Translations under genes and position numbers: made by a program
In this document: piece after piece, positions 11,811 to 23,460 of the stretch
Layout of the letters: the number at the start of each line of letters is the position of its first letter
Position numbering within the stretch: the stretch's first letter is position 1
The notes under the pieces: model-generated
What the model was told of the DNA's origin: nothing
The model's input: the letters and a program-made list of their open reading frames with translations, nothing else
Databases searched by the model: none
DNA from: Hibiscus mutabilis
Taxonomy: Eukaryota; Streptophyta; Magnoliopsida; Malvales; Malvaceae
Length of the DNA stretch: 64,000 nucleotides
Assembly: GCA_019671005.1 (NCBI GenBank)
Contig: CM033747.1
Coordinates: 24,021,188-24,085,187 of the forward strand
Direction: 5' to 3'

Positions 11811-12971
11811 ATGGTAAAGAGAAAACAAGTTGAATCTGGGGAAGTGCAAGATTATGAAATCAAGTCTAATGGTTGTTTATACTATCAAGAAAAAGTTTAT
11901 ATTCCTGATAATGGTGAATTGAAGAAAGAGATTTTAGCAGAAGCTCACTATTGTCCATTAACTATGCACCCAGGGAGTAATAAGATGTATCAAGATTTGA
12001 GAACCCGCTATTGGTGGCCGGGAATGAAAAGAGTAATCTCAGAGTTTGTATCAAAATGTCTGACATGTCAACAAGTTAAGGCAGAGCATCAAGTACCTTC
12101 TGGATTGTTACAGCCTATCTCCATTCCTCAATGGAAATGGGAAAAAGTGACTATGGATTTTGTAACAGGGCTACCAGTTACGCCTAGCAAAAAGGATTTA
12201 ATATGGGTCAATGTGGATCGTTTATCGAAGTTTGCGCATTTTATTCCAGTTCGTGTGAATTATTCAATGAATAAGTATGCATAGTTGTATATTAGAGAAG
12301 TAGTATGACTGGATGGTGTCCCAGTATCGATTGTATCGGATAGAGACCCGAAGTTTACCTCAAAATTTTCGGGAGCATTACATGAGGCTTTGGGTACTAA
12401 ATTAAATTTTAGTACTACTTTCCATCCACAGACGGACGGGCAGTCAGAACGAACAATCCAGATCTTAGAAGATATGTTGCGAGCTTGCATTATTGAGTTC
12501 TCTGGATCATGGGAAAAGTATTTGTAATTGGATGAATTCGCATATAATAACAGTTACCAGGAAAACATCAAAATGGCACCGTTTGAAGCACTTTATGAAA
12601 GAAAGTGCATAACTCCTCTTAATTGGTTCGAACTACAGGATCAAAATGTTATTAATGACCCAAAAACATGTGGGGTTGATTTAACCCGAGAAATGGAAGA
12701 TACAGTGAAGATTATTCAGAATAATCTCAAAGCAGCCGCAGATAGACAAAAGGCATATGTAGATAAAAAGAGAAGGGATATTGAATTTAAACTTGGAGAT
12801 AAAGTATTTCTGAAGGTCTCACCATGGAAGAAAGTATTACGTTTTGGTCGAGAAGGGAAGCTCAGTCCTAGATTCATTGGACCTTATGAAATTCTATTGG
12901 TCAAAGTCCTTTGGAGGAATCACAAAGTGAAAGAGGTAACCTGGGAGACCGAGGAGAAAATGAGAAAGTAG
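11811..12971 (+). pseudogene. gypsy integrase with truncated chromodomain (element 2)
   Basis: The HHCC zinc domain (AHYCPLTMHPGSN through CLTCQQVKAEH), a catalytic core with MDFVTGLP and SDRDPKF, and the glutamate region FHPQTDGQSERTIQ are all present. Stops fall at about 12282, 12306 and 12525. After GPYEILL the sequence jumps directly to VKVLWRNHKVKEVTWE, the last part of a chromodomain. Compared with element 4 (about 21145-21400), roughly 70 residues of C-terminal integrase and proximal chromodomain are absent. The chromodomain normally guides insertion to marked chromatin; only its final aromatic/acidic segment remains. Confidence 0.9.
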
Positions 12972-13025
12972 TACCCGAAATTATTTAAATCATGTACGTT
13001 TTAAAATTTGAGGATGAATTTTCTT

Positions 13026-13039
13026 AAGGGGGTGAGAAT
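13026..13039 (+). other. Polypurine tract (element 2)
   Basis: The purine-rich AAGGGGGTGAGAAT lies directly before the 3' LTR start TGTAATACCCC. It would prime plus-strand synthesis. The preceding stretch (GAGGATGAATTTTCTTAAG) is the usual end of Tekay-type internal regions. Confidence 0.9.
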
Positions 13040-16000
13040 TGTAATACCCCGAAATTTGTTAAGTTGTTTAAGAGTCATTTAGCACTAAGATAAGGGCCTA
13101 AAAGCTAACTTACTGACTAAAATGATAAAATATAAAAGTTAGGATTTCTTTAATTAAGAACTCTAGGAAAGGAATTTCTGAGAATTAAGAGCACCATGTG
13201 ATAGAGAGCAAGCAAAATAGGGTACTTGCGAAGTTTGGTTGAAATCTGATGAAAAAAGAATAGGTTTCTGATGAAATATTTTTATTACATAGATAAGTAG
13301 TACCGGTTACAGGAAGTTGATCTGCATAACTAGATTTTCGGTAATGGATTAATGTGGAAATCCATTTTTATCAAATAATTAGGGGATAATTTGGATATGC
13401 AGATACCTGATTCGAATAAAAATGCAGTACAAGATATCGAATTTAGATCGAACTACAAAGTTAAGCGTGCTCAAGGCATAAGATGGGTGACCGTTTGGGA
13501 AAGTCTCATGTCAGTAATTGAAACTGATAAAAAGGAATCAGTTTGAGTTAATATTATTCGTAAGGATAACAAATAAAGGATTATTAAGAGAGATTTATCC
13601 GATAAAGATTTCGGGTAAATTATCAGTATATTGGACTGAGTTAAAATTTTAGATTTTGATTTTACAAAATTATGGAATATTTTTTATGTCAAAAATATTT
13701 ATTTATGGAGATCAGAATTATGAGGATTTCAGATTTTACCCGGTAGTTCAGAAATTGGAAAATCGTATTAAGTGATTATCAGGTAATCAGATCGAATTGA
13801 AATTTTAAAGGCAGTTCCATAGGCCATGGAAAATTCATAAAAATATTATTTTTATGAATATTTTAATGTTTCTAGTTGGAATCTAACTAGACCTGGTTCC
13901 AATTTTACAAAATGGCAATTTTGAAAATAAAATATAGTTGGAGGATTCTTTGGACATAAGGAATTAAATGAATTTAATATTCATTTAATTAAAATATATG
14001 TGGCATTTATAAAATAAAATATGAATAAATGTGTTCATCTTTCTCCATCTTTTCGAAAGGCAAGAGAAAAAGGAGGAGGAAAATATACAAAAAATTTTCC
14101 AAGGCAAATTTGAAGGATTTAAAGTTAGAATCAAGGTATGTTGCTTTGAGAAAATTGATCTATGCTTTATGCTCTTCCTTTTGATAGTAATTTTGCATGG
14201 TAATATGAAGAATTGTTCATGTTATTGATGAGAGAGAAATTAGGGTTTCATGTTCTATGTTGAAATTGAAGTATGATTTAAGCAAATCAAGTGTTGTGGA
14301 GTTGAAATTAAGCTTAGATTTAGATTAATTTCATGTTTGAAGACATAAACCCTAACCCTAAAATTTGGGGTTTTATTTAGTGTTTTGAATTAAGGATGAA
14401 TATGGAAGAATTATGATGCCATAAGCTTGATTTTGATGTTAGAGTGAAAAGTACTCAATTGGTCTTCTAAGTGACTATTTCGGTATACTTTGAAAAATTA
14501 GGGGAAATTTTGTGAAAATTTTTCTAGTGGTGAAATTGAAGAGATTATGAAATTTCAAGCTTAATTATGGCACGAGGACCAAAATGAAATCCTTGAAAGG
14601 TTTAGACACCAATTCAGCAATTAGGAAGAATTTGGGGTTCTAAGTGTTAATTTTTGGAAATAAAGATTTTATGTTGGAAAAAAAATTATTTTGAGCACTT
14701 TAGAATGTTGTTTGAATGAAAAACAACATTGGAAAAGTTTAGTGACCAATTCGGCCTAGAGCCAAAATAGAAGGAAAAATTGAGAAAATGGTAAAAATGT
14801 TGGATTGAATAATTAGTACAAGTTTGCCAACTTTTGTGTGGAATTAGTGACTAAAATATCACTTTAACAAAAGTTAGTGGATTGAAGGACATTGAGTAAA
14901 AGTTAGTGGAAAATGTTAGAATTATGGAGAAATTGTGAATTGAGCTTCAATAAATTGCAAAAGCTGTAAAATGGTCATTAAGGACCAAATTGGACTTTTC
15001 AACTTCTAAGAGAGAAAAAAGGAAAAAATTTTGGAAACTTTTTATATTCGAATAATTATGCTAGTATTTTAAAGTTAAGTAGTGTTAGATTAAAGAAAAA
15101 TCTAACATGTATATTGTATCTGTTCGATGGGTAAATTTTGCAGCAACCGAGCAGGACAAGGAAACTTGAGATAAAAAGGGCAAAGAAAAAGTAGTGGATT
15201 AACTTAGTGAGTCCAGTATTTTGCATAGCCCAGGTAAGAGCATTATATGCATATACGACATGTTATAAATTAGATGACTCGCGATAAGTCAATCTTGATA
15301 CTAATGAAAAAGGTATGTTGATTAAATTATGCAAATAGCATGAAAATTAAATGGCATATGAAATATATGGATATGGCATAATGATTTATCTAAGATAAAT
15401 CAGATTTTAGATTTTGGGTTTAATCTGCCCATTATCGAATTATGAATGATAGTATTGATTGATTGGATATTGAACATGCAAATATAATATTGATATCCCG
15501 AGTACTACTGTGAAAGTCTTGGTATAGTTGGATATCCATAGAGTCCTAGCAGTTGCGTCAAAGCACTACGGTGCAGGAAGACTTTACGGAGTCAAGAAAG
15601 ACTCTACGAAGTCAGTTCAAACACTACGGTGTTAAAAGGCACAAAATGTGCTAGGATGAGGAGCAAAGGGCGTCCTCGAGTACGTACTCATCTCAGTCGC
15701 TATGGTGATGCAGACGCTAAGGCGTCGAAGACACTACAATGTCGTGATGACTCGCGTACCATAGCATCGCATGAAATTGTACTTTGGGCAGTAAACTAGG
15801 AAATGCTTTTAAGCAAATAAATAGATCAATATGTCTATCGTGTTTATTATCGATAAAGTAAGACTGATATTATGACTTTGAACATACGTACATACAAGCA
15901 TGATTCACTGATATAAGTTAGTTTCTCATTTACCATGATAAATGATGAAATGATATAAACATGCACGAGATATTACTTGCCATTTTACAAATATTGTGAT

Positions 16001-16615
16001 ATTTATGTTAAATGTTCACATTGTTACAAGTATGCCTCACTAAGTTATACTTAGCGTGTGGTTCGTATTACACGTAGGTTGATCGGGATAGTAGTACCAA
16101 AGAAGGAGCTACACTTTTGGAAATCAAGTTATCGACTATAAGCAACAATATGTACACTTATATCCTAGACTAGTGGGCATGTACTGTTATTTTAAATGTG
16201 CAGTTTTTTATATTATTGAACTTATAAGTTAGTTCACTTATTTTCAATGGGCATGTAATCTAAGTATTATGGAGGAAATGGTAAGGTTTTAAACTTTTGG
16301 CAATGGTAATTGGTAATAACATTGTGTAGTTTATGCTAATCGAGTAGCAATTTTAAATCAAGGAAATGGTCTAAGTAGCATACATAGTTTACACCCTGAA
16401 TTATATTTTCAAGTTGATAACTATTTTAAATACTTATTTAATCAATTCGGGGTTGAAACTAGGTGTTACTAGACATGTTTACAATTAAATGAAAACCTAA
16501 GAAAAGATATTTTGCTAAACTAGTTAAAAAATTTACAAGTCAGGAAACCAGTCAAATACTTTAATAACATCTTCAACGTGTATTTAATCATTGAATATAG
16601 GTTGAAGGTGTTACA
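13040..16615 (+). repeat. 3' LTR of element 2 (about 3.58 kb)
   Basis: A complete LTR from TGTAATACCCC to GGTGTTACA. It matches the 5' LTR with scattered substitutions and small indels, including an insertion of about 25 bases near 15586-15610. The hairpin cluster at about 15545-15760 is in places better preserved than in the 5' copy. Confidence 0.94.
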
Positions 16616-16672
16616 CACTAAGTCTCTTGGTAATAGATACATGAGTGATTGGTCTTAGTGCAAGTGGGAGAT

Positions 16673-18186
16673 TGTTGGAGTATGCCCAAAGACCAAACAT
16701 AAGAAGATTGTAAAAGACATTTATTTTATCATGTTTATTAATATAGCCATTATTATTATTATCTCAGTTATTATTCTGAGCATAAATAAATAAACTGAAT
16801 TATAATAAAGTCCTTAGAATAATATGGTTATTCTTAAATGTCCTTCTCCGAGTATTTTTGTGGGCATGGACAACAACAATGCATTAAGACTAATATGTAG
16901 TTGATTGATGACAAATTGTTGTCATTGACAAAGAGATGTCAAAATCAATACATAAGATGTGTTAGAGAACGACATACTGGACTAACCCGCTATGACCATG
17001 TTTCTTGGATTTTTATGTGACAGTCACAACATTGCTCATTTTGATAACTACATGTATGATCCTCAGACTTGAGATCATTATTATTTCAACATTGTGAGTG
17101 ACATATTTTGATACAGTCAAACGTGTGTCGTAACTGACTACACTATAAAGACTAATATTGGATATGGCATAATCTATGTAGCGGGATATGGTTGATCAAG
17201 ATAGGACTTGTCCCTCCTACATAATTGGAGCAATATCACAGGCCATTTGATTGAGTGAGACTAGAAAAGCATGGCCATGCTCGAATAAACTGATATGAGA
17301 TATCATAGTTATTCGTTTATAGTAGTCTACTCAAGATATAAAGCAATATTAGATGGACTATACAAGTGTGACTATTCCATGACTTGTGTCCAATCTATAT
17401 ATAAAGGATAAAAAGGATGTAATATATGAAAAAGAGTTAATCACGAAGAGGTTATGTCGAACCACGACTTCCTGTAACTTAGGTAGCAATGATGTATTGC
17501 TAGATGCCACTCATTGCTTATAATATTAGAATTGTTCTAGATATTATTACTAACGTTACATGAACCTACAAGGGTCACACACTATGATTGAAACGAACAA
17601 ATATTGACTAGATAGCATGTGTGCAAACTTATTGTACACGAAATTAGTTAAAACCAAAATTATTATAATTATTGTAATTATAGATAATTTTAGTTATGTA
17701 TATATATTAATACTAGATAATTATTGCAATTATCAAATACTATTAAAATAGAAATATCCCTAAAGAAACCTAATTAAAATAGAATTAGATTCTACATATT
17801 TAAATATATTTGGTTAAATATATTGTATATTTAATGAATCCGAATTTAATTAGGATTAGGTTTCTGAATGCTATATATAAAGGCATAAGGCCTAGCAGGC
17901 AAACATATGCCTATTGCTGAAAACCTCTCTAACAGTTAGAGAAGTAAAGTATTGTTCGTTTTATTCAAGTAGATTGCGTAGAGGTTAGAACATTGTTGTG
18001 ACAACTTGGACTCGACATCTTGACTAAAATAATCGTATTCTCCCACGTCCCTATAGTTATCAGATTTAATTGAGGTAATGTTTCATCCTTTTTTCACCTC
18101 AAATTCATTCCTTGTACATAGATCGCTAGCAGAATTCGCCAGATAATTTTTTGCTACGCTATTGGGTGTACCGGCATTTCCCTACA
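16673..18186 (+). repeat. copia 3' LTR (about 1.51 kb)
   Basis: It begins TGTTGGAGTATGCCC directly after a polypurine tract and ends CCCTACA. The length and TGTTGGA start resemble the Angela/Tork-type copia groups (inference). A TATA box lies at 17871-17883. Confidence 0.85.
17871..17883 (+). promoter_or_regulatory. TATA box of copia LTR
   Basis: The sequence ctatatataaagg lies about 300 bases before the LTR end, a plausible U3/R boundary position for an LTR promoter. Confidence 0.6.
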
Positions 18187-19925
18187 GGTTTTACACATTC
18201 ATACATCTTGCGCGAACATGCATGCTTGCTTGATATACCTGTTGAAGTGTTAGATGCGGGTATGTGCGTAACTAGTTCTTTTGGAGAAATAGTAGTCGTT
18301 AAGAGGTTGTATAAGAGATGTCATCTGATAGTTCAAGGTCGTGTGTTTGCGGCTGACTTGATGGAGTTGTCGTTTCATGGTTTTGATGTAATCTTGGGGA
18401 TGGATTGGATGTCCAAACATAGGGCTGTAGTCGATTTTGAGGCCAAGCGAGTTTCGTTAAAACTTGCTGAGGATTAAGAAGTAGTGGTTGTGGGCGAGAA
18501 TATTAAATTCTTGTCCAATATTGTATCAGCTTTGGAAGCGCGAAAGTTGTTGGAGCTTGGGGGTCAAGCTTATTTGGCTTATGTTATGAACCCAAATATG
18601 AAGAAGGTACGTCTCCAGGATATCCATATCGTTTGTGATTATCAAGGGGTATTTCTGAAGGAGTTGTTTGGATTACCACCGAATAGGGAGGTTGAGTTTT
18701 GCATCGAGACGTACATGGATACAGCTTCAGTATCGATTGCACCATATCGCATAAAACTGAAGGAGTTGAAGACACGGCTTTAGGAGTTGCTAGATCTTGG
18801 TTTCATTAGACCTAGTGTGTCACCATGAGGAGCATAGGCGTTGTTCGTGAAAAAGAAGGATGGCACGATAAGAATGTGTATTGATTATCGGTAACTAACA
18901 AGTTGATAATTAAGAATAATATCTTTTATCGAGGATTGATGATTTGTTCGATCAGTTTCAGGGTGCTACGGTGTTTTCTAAGATTGATCTGAGATTTGGG
19001 AATTATCAGTTGAAGGTAAAGGATAAAGACGTGCCAAAAATAGCTTTTTGCACGCGTTACAAGCATTGTGAGTTCTTAGTGATGCCGTTTGGATTGACTA
19101 ATGTGCCCGCAACTTTCATGGACATGATGAATTGGGTATTTTATGAATTTTTGGATCATTTGTGGTAGTGTTCATCGAAGACATTCTCGTATACTCTCGT
19201 ACCGAGGAAGATTACAATCATCACCTACTGATTGTGTTGCAAGATTTGTTAGATAATAAGCTTTATCCTAAGCTGGGTAAGTGTGAGTTTTGGATTAAAG
19301 AAGTAGTCTTTCTTGGTCATGTTATTTTGGTAGAAGGTTTCTGTGTGGATTCGTAGAAGATTGAGGTGGTCGTGAGTTGGAAGCAACCTAATTCGATGAT
19401 AGAGGTTCATAGTTTCTTTTTGGTTAGTAGGGTATTATTGTCACTTTGTGGATGGGTTTTTAAGGATTATTGCTCTTTTGACAAAGTTGTTACAATAGGA
19501 TGTAAGTTTTGAATGGATGGAGGGTAGACAACAAGCTTTTGATAGGTTGAAGGAAGCTTTGACGCAAGCTCTAATCTTGATTCAACCTGAGTCAGGGAAA
19601 ATGTTTGTAGTTTATAGTGATGCATCTTATGTTGGTGTTGGGTGTGTGTTGATGCAAGGGGACAAGTTGTGGCTTAAGTATCTAGGTAGTTGAAGGTTCA
19701 CGAGCGCAACTATCCTACGCATGATATAGAGCTTGCCGCAGTGGTGTTTGCGTCGAAAATTTAGAGGCATTATTTGTATGGTGAGGAGTGTACCGTGTAT
19801 ATGGATCATAAGAGTTTGAAGTATCTGATGTCGCAAAAGGAGTTGAATCTTAGGCATCGGAGATGGTTGGAGCTGCTCATGGATTATGATTTGGTAATAG
19901 CGTATCATTGGGGTAAGGCCCGACA
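18187..19925 (+). pseudogene. gypsy protease-RT-RNase H (element 4)
   Basis: The protease lacks its catalytic Asp because the copia LTR replaces the left side; what remains starts GFTHSYILREHA and keeps VILGMDWM. The RT linker (LFGLPPNREVEFCIETY, SIAPYRI) and RT (KKKDGTIRMCIDYR, FSKIDLRFGNYQ, VMPFGLTNVPATF) are clear. In the catalytic motif, FIEDILVYS, the first Asp of the usual DD pair is Glu. Frame changes occur near 18905, 19165 and 19425, with stops at 18478, 18781, 18826, 19166 and 19354. RNase H keeps YMDHKSLKYL near 19798 but ends in a frameshift around 19920. Confidence 0.85.
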
Positions 19926-21411
19926 CTTTGAGTGGGAAGGTTGCGGTGGAGTTGAGGGCAATGTTTGCTCAGTTGATTGTGATGCAAGATGGTGGTTTGT
20001 TGGATGAGTTGCAAGTGAAGCCATTGTTGTTGCAGTTGATCAAGGAGAAACAACCGTATGATGATTTGTTGGTACCACATGTTAAGGATATTACGGATGG
20101 TAATCAAATGAATTTTTGTTTTAATGATGAAGGTGTTTTGTGCTTCAAGAGTCATGTAGTTGTGCCAAAAGATGAGGAGTTAAAGTGCACTATCTTGACT
20201 GAAGCACATTCGAGTCCTTTTGCTATGCATCCGGGAAGTAAAAAAAATGCATTAGGATTTGAAGAAGAAATATTTTTTTATTGGTTTGAAGAAGGATATA
20301 GCATATTTCGTTGCTCAATGTATGGTATGTCAGCGTGTTAAGGCTGAGCATTAGTTTTCTTCTAGGTTGTTGCAACAGTTGAAGACTTAAGAATAGAAGT
20401 GGGAGAGAATTACCATGGATTTTGTGACTGGATTGCGTTTGACGCCCTCAAAGAAGATTTCTGTGTGGGTGATTATGGAATCGTTTAGGAAGTGTTCACA
20501 TTTCTTGGTTGTGCATACTATGTATACTTTGGATAAGTTGGCAGATTTGTATGTTGCAGAAATTGTGAGGTTGCATGGGGTGCCTAAGTCTATAGTATTG
20601 GATAAAGGTCCACGCTTTTTAGCAAGGTTTTGGGAGTGTTTGCATAAGGCTTTGGTACGCGGTTGAATTTTAGTACTTCGTATCATCCTCAAACGGATGG
20701 TTAGTCTAAACGTGTTATCCAAGAGTTAGAGGACATGTTACGGTGTTGCATCATTGATTTTCAAGGAATGTGGGAGAAGCAAATACCGTTGGTGGAGTTT
20801 GCCTATAACAGTAGTTATCAGGCTAGTATTCAAATGGCTCTGTATGAAGCTTTGTGTGGTAGGAGGTGTTGCATGCCATTTTATTGGGCTGAGGCGGGTG
20901 AAAAGTTTGTTTCTCTACCTGATGTGCTGAAAGACACCAATGAGAAGGTGAAGCTTATTAGTGATCGGTTGAAAGCGACTTCGGATCGGCAAAAGTCTTA
21001 CGCTGACTTGAAGCATCGTGAGATTGTGTTTGTTGTTAGAGATAGAGTGTTTCTTAAGGTTTTGCCTTGGAAGAAGGTAATGAGGTTTAGACGGAAGGGC
21101 AAGCTGAGTCCAAGGTTCATTGGGCCGTATGAGGTGTTGGAACTTGTTGGTCCAGTTACTTATAGGCTAAGGTTGTCTGCGGAGTTAGAGAAGATGCATG
21201 ATGTTTTCCATGTATCGATACTTTGGACATATAGATCAGACCCATCACATGTGAAGCCTGTTGAGGAGATTGAGTTGAATCTAGATTTGAACTATAATGA
21301 GGAACCGATGAAAATCTTGGATTCTAGCAGCAAGGTTCTTCATGGAAAGACCATTGAGTTGGTAAAGGTGTTGTGGAGACATCATGGTGTTGAGGAAGCT
21401 ACGTAGGAAAG
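19926..21411 (+). pseudogene. gypsy integrase and chromodomain (element 4)
   Basis: The zinc-domain region (TEAHSSPFAMHPGSK) is shifted out of frame near 20245. The catalytic core has MDFVTGLRLTPSKK and VLDKGPRF. The catalytic-Glu segment near 20690-20715 reads YHPQTDG, stop, SKRVIQ, where the Glu position appears as Lys. The 223-residue frame 20735-21406 then carries the integrase C-terminal GPYEVLELVGPVTYRLRL and a full chromodomain (EEPMKILDSSSKVL, ELVKVLWRHHGVEEAT), ending at TAG where Trp is expected. The chromodomain supports chromovirus assignment. Confidence 0.88.
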
Positions 21412-21659
21412 TAAGGAAGACATAAGGATCATCACGATCTTGCAACTTAGAAGCTATGGATTAAAGTTCTGGGTCTTGATTCTACAATGCTTTGATTTTC
21501 ATTATGATGGTAGACCGAACTTGAATTTCAGCTAAAAGAAAAAGGTGCTTTTGAAATCGGAAGTGGGCATTAATAGCTCGGGAAGCTATAATACAATGAT
21601 TTTATAATGAGTTCAATGCAATAAGCGATGGATAGGATTCGACGATCAATGACAATACT
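21412..21659 (+). other. Unassigned junction sequence
   Basis: About 250 bases between the chromodomain of element 4 and the RNase H end of element 5 match neither element by eye. No LTR edge, PPT or long frame is seen. It may be the decayed 3' end of element 4 or filler at a deletion breakpoint. Confidence 0.4.
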
Positions 21660-22880
21660 CACCAATAAGAGGTTTGCGTCTGAGTGCATCAGTGACAAAG
21701 TTGGCCTTGCCCGGATGATAATCAATGACAAGATTGTAGTCTTTGAGGAGTTTCATCCATCTCCTTTGCCTAAGATTCAACTCCTTCTGTGACAATAGAT
21801 ATTTGAGGCTTTTATGATCAGTGAAAAGATATCCGTAGAGATAATGCCTCCAAATTTTTAATGCGAAGACAACTGTAGCCAACTCCAAGTCATGAGCAGG
21901 GTAATTCATCTTATGTGGCTTTAGTTGTCTCGAAGTATAACCAATGACTTTGCCTTCTTGCATTAGTACACATCATAACCCGAGATGTGATGCATCGCTA
22001 TAAACTGTGTAGTCCATTTCGGACTCGGGTTGGGTCAAAACCGGTGCACGAGTCAAGACTTGTTTCAATTTATAAAAACTTCTTTGATGTTCTTCAGTCG
22101 AAACAAACAAAGTTTCCTTCCTTAATAGCTTAGTCAAAGGGGCTATTATCATAGAAAATCCCTTTCCAAATCTTCTATAATAACCGACAAGACCAAGGAA
22201 ATTTTTTACTTCACCAATATTCTTCGGTGGGTGTCAATCAAGGATGGCCTGGATTTTCTTTGGGTCTACTTGGATGCCCGAAGCTGATAAAATGTGCCCA
22301 AGGAAGACAACTTCGGTGATCCAAAACTCACTTTTAAAGAATTTACCAACAATTATTTTTCCCAAAGAGTCTGAAGCACTATACGGAGATAGTCTTGATG
22401 TTCGATAGCATTCTTAGAATAGATCAAGATGTCATCAGTGAATACTACCACGGACTTGTCTAAATAGGGTGTGAAAACTATATTCATTCGATCCATAAAG
22501 GCTAGTGGTGCATTAGTTAGCCCAAAGGGCATCACTAAGAATTCATAATGCCTATATCTTGTATGAAAAGCAGTTTTGGGTACATCACATTCTTTAACTC
22601 TCATTTGATAATACCCAGACCTTAAATCAATTTTGGAAAATACAGAAGCATCATTAAGCTGACCGAATAGGTTATCGATTCTTGGGAATGGGTACTTGTT
22701 CTTGATGGTTACCTTGTTCAATTGTCGGTAATCAATACACAATCTCATAGAACCATCTTTCATCTTAACAAAGAGAACCGGTGCTCCCCAAGGTGAGGAA
22801 CTCGGTTAAATAAAACCTTTGTTCAACAAATCTTGAATTTGAGATTTCAGCTCCTTAAGCTCAACTGCTGCCATACGATA
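21660..22880 (-). pseudogene. gypsy RT-RNase H (element 5)
   Basis: Reading on the minus strand: a linker with AAVELKELKSQIQDLLNKGFI, a stop, then SSSPWGAPVLFVKMKDGSMRLCIDYRQLN. RT motifs FSKIDLRSGYYQ and MPFGLTNAPLAFMD follow. The catalytic motif is FTDDILIYS: both Asp are kept, and Thr replaces the usual hydrophobic residue. The thumb/connection (FLGHILSASGIQVDPKK, YYRRF) and RNase H (VYSDASHLGL, FTDHKSLKYLLSQKELNLRQRRW, VTDALRRK) continue to the breakpoint. Small frame defects separate the segments. The final residues LIGEYCH before the stop are not family sequence. Confidence 0.87.
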
Positions 22881-23139
22881 GCAAAAGAAACTAGGGTTGT
22901 TCCAAGTTGAACTTCAATGCCAAATTCTACATCACGGGTTAGAGCTAAACCTGAAAGTTTATCAAGAAAGACATCAGGAAATTCACATACGGTGTCAATG
23001 TCTTGCAATCAAGGTTCATCCTTAGCTTCTAATGCCAAAACATACAATGAAGGATTCCTTGAACTTATAAGGGTGATGCTCTCCTTGCCAAGGCCTCGGA
23101 GATATAACCTTTTCTTACTACAATCTACCCAAGCTTGTT

Positions 23140-23460
23140 GTTCACTGAGCCAATCCAAACCGAGTAACATCAAACTCATGAATTGGAAGTGCCAATAGAT
23201 TGGCCAAAAATGGAATCCCTTGAATCATTAAGGGACAATTCTTGCATACTAAGCTTATGGTGACACAATCACCCAAAGGATTGGTTACGATGATCTTTGA
23301 TGCTATAGGTTCATAAGACAACTTATATTGCTTAACTAGCATAGTACTTATGAAAGAGTGTGTGGAGCCAGGATCAATCAATGCATATTTAGAACGCGAA
23401 TACAAGTCAATGGTACTTGTAATGATATTGGGATCGTCTTCCTTCTTCCTCACATGATAG
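23140..23460 (-). pseudogene. gypsy protease (element 5)
   Basis: Minus-strand frame with ALIDPGSTHSFISTML, a preserved active site, and IQGIPFLANLLALPIHEFD. A small deletion after HEFDV shifts the frame, giving RFGLAQ and a stop in place of the ILGLDWL motif. It is otherwise very close to the protease of element 1, which has that motif intact. Confidence 0.87.

Larger units (their letters stand above)
5047..16615 (+). mobile_element. Ty3/gypsy Tekay-like chromovirus (element 2)
   Basis: Plus-strand element with near-identical 3.4-3.6-kb LTRs, iMet primer site, gag, PR, RT, RNase H, integrase, chromodomain remnant and PPT in canonical order. The first about 145 bases of its 5' LTR (equivalent to 13040-13184) are missing because element 1 inserted there. 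The 3' LTR ends at 16615 inside a copia pol tail, with cacta (16616-16620) as the predicted target duplication. Each coding domain is recognisable but carries in-frame stops, so it is non-autonomous. Confidence 0.92.
16616..18186 (+). mobile_element. Ty1/copia element 3, 3' end only
   Basis: This is the remainder of a plus-strand copia element split by element 2. Positions 16617-16658 read TKSLGNRYMSDWS followed by TAG, which resembles the C-terminal residues of many copia pol proteins. A polypurine tract (aagtgggagat, 16662-16672) and a 1.5-kb LTR follow. All upstream parts lie left of element 2 and outside the window. At 18186 it abuts the protease of element 4 in mid-motif, so it inserted there; ggttt (18187-18191) is the predicted target duplication. 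Confidence 0.82.
18187..21411 (+). mobile_element. Ty3/gypsy chromovirus element 4, internal region
   Basis: Plus-strand pol region starting abruptly in the protease active site, where the copia LTR inserted, and running through RT, RNase H, integrase and chromodomain. No LTR or PPT is seen after the chromodomain, so the 3' end is missing or unrecognisable. It is more decayed than element 2 and from a different subfamily. Confidence 0.85.
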
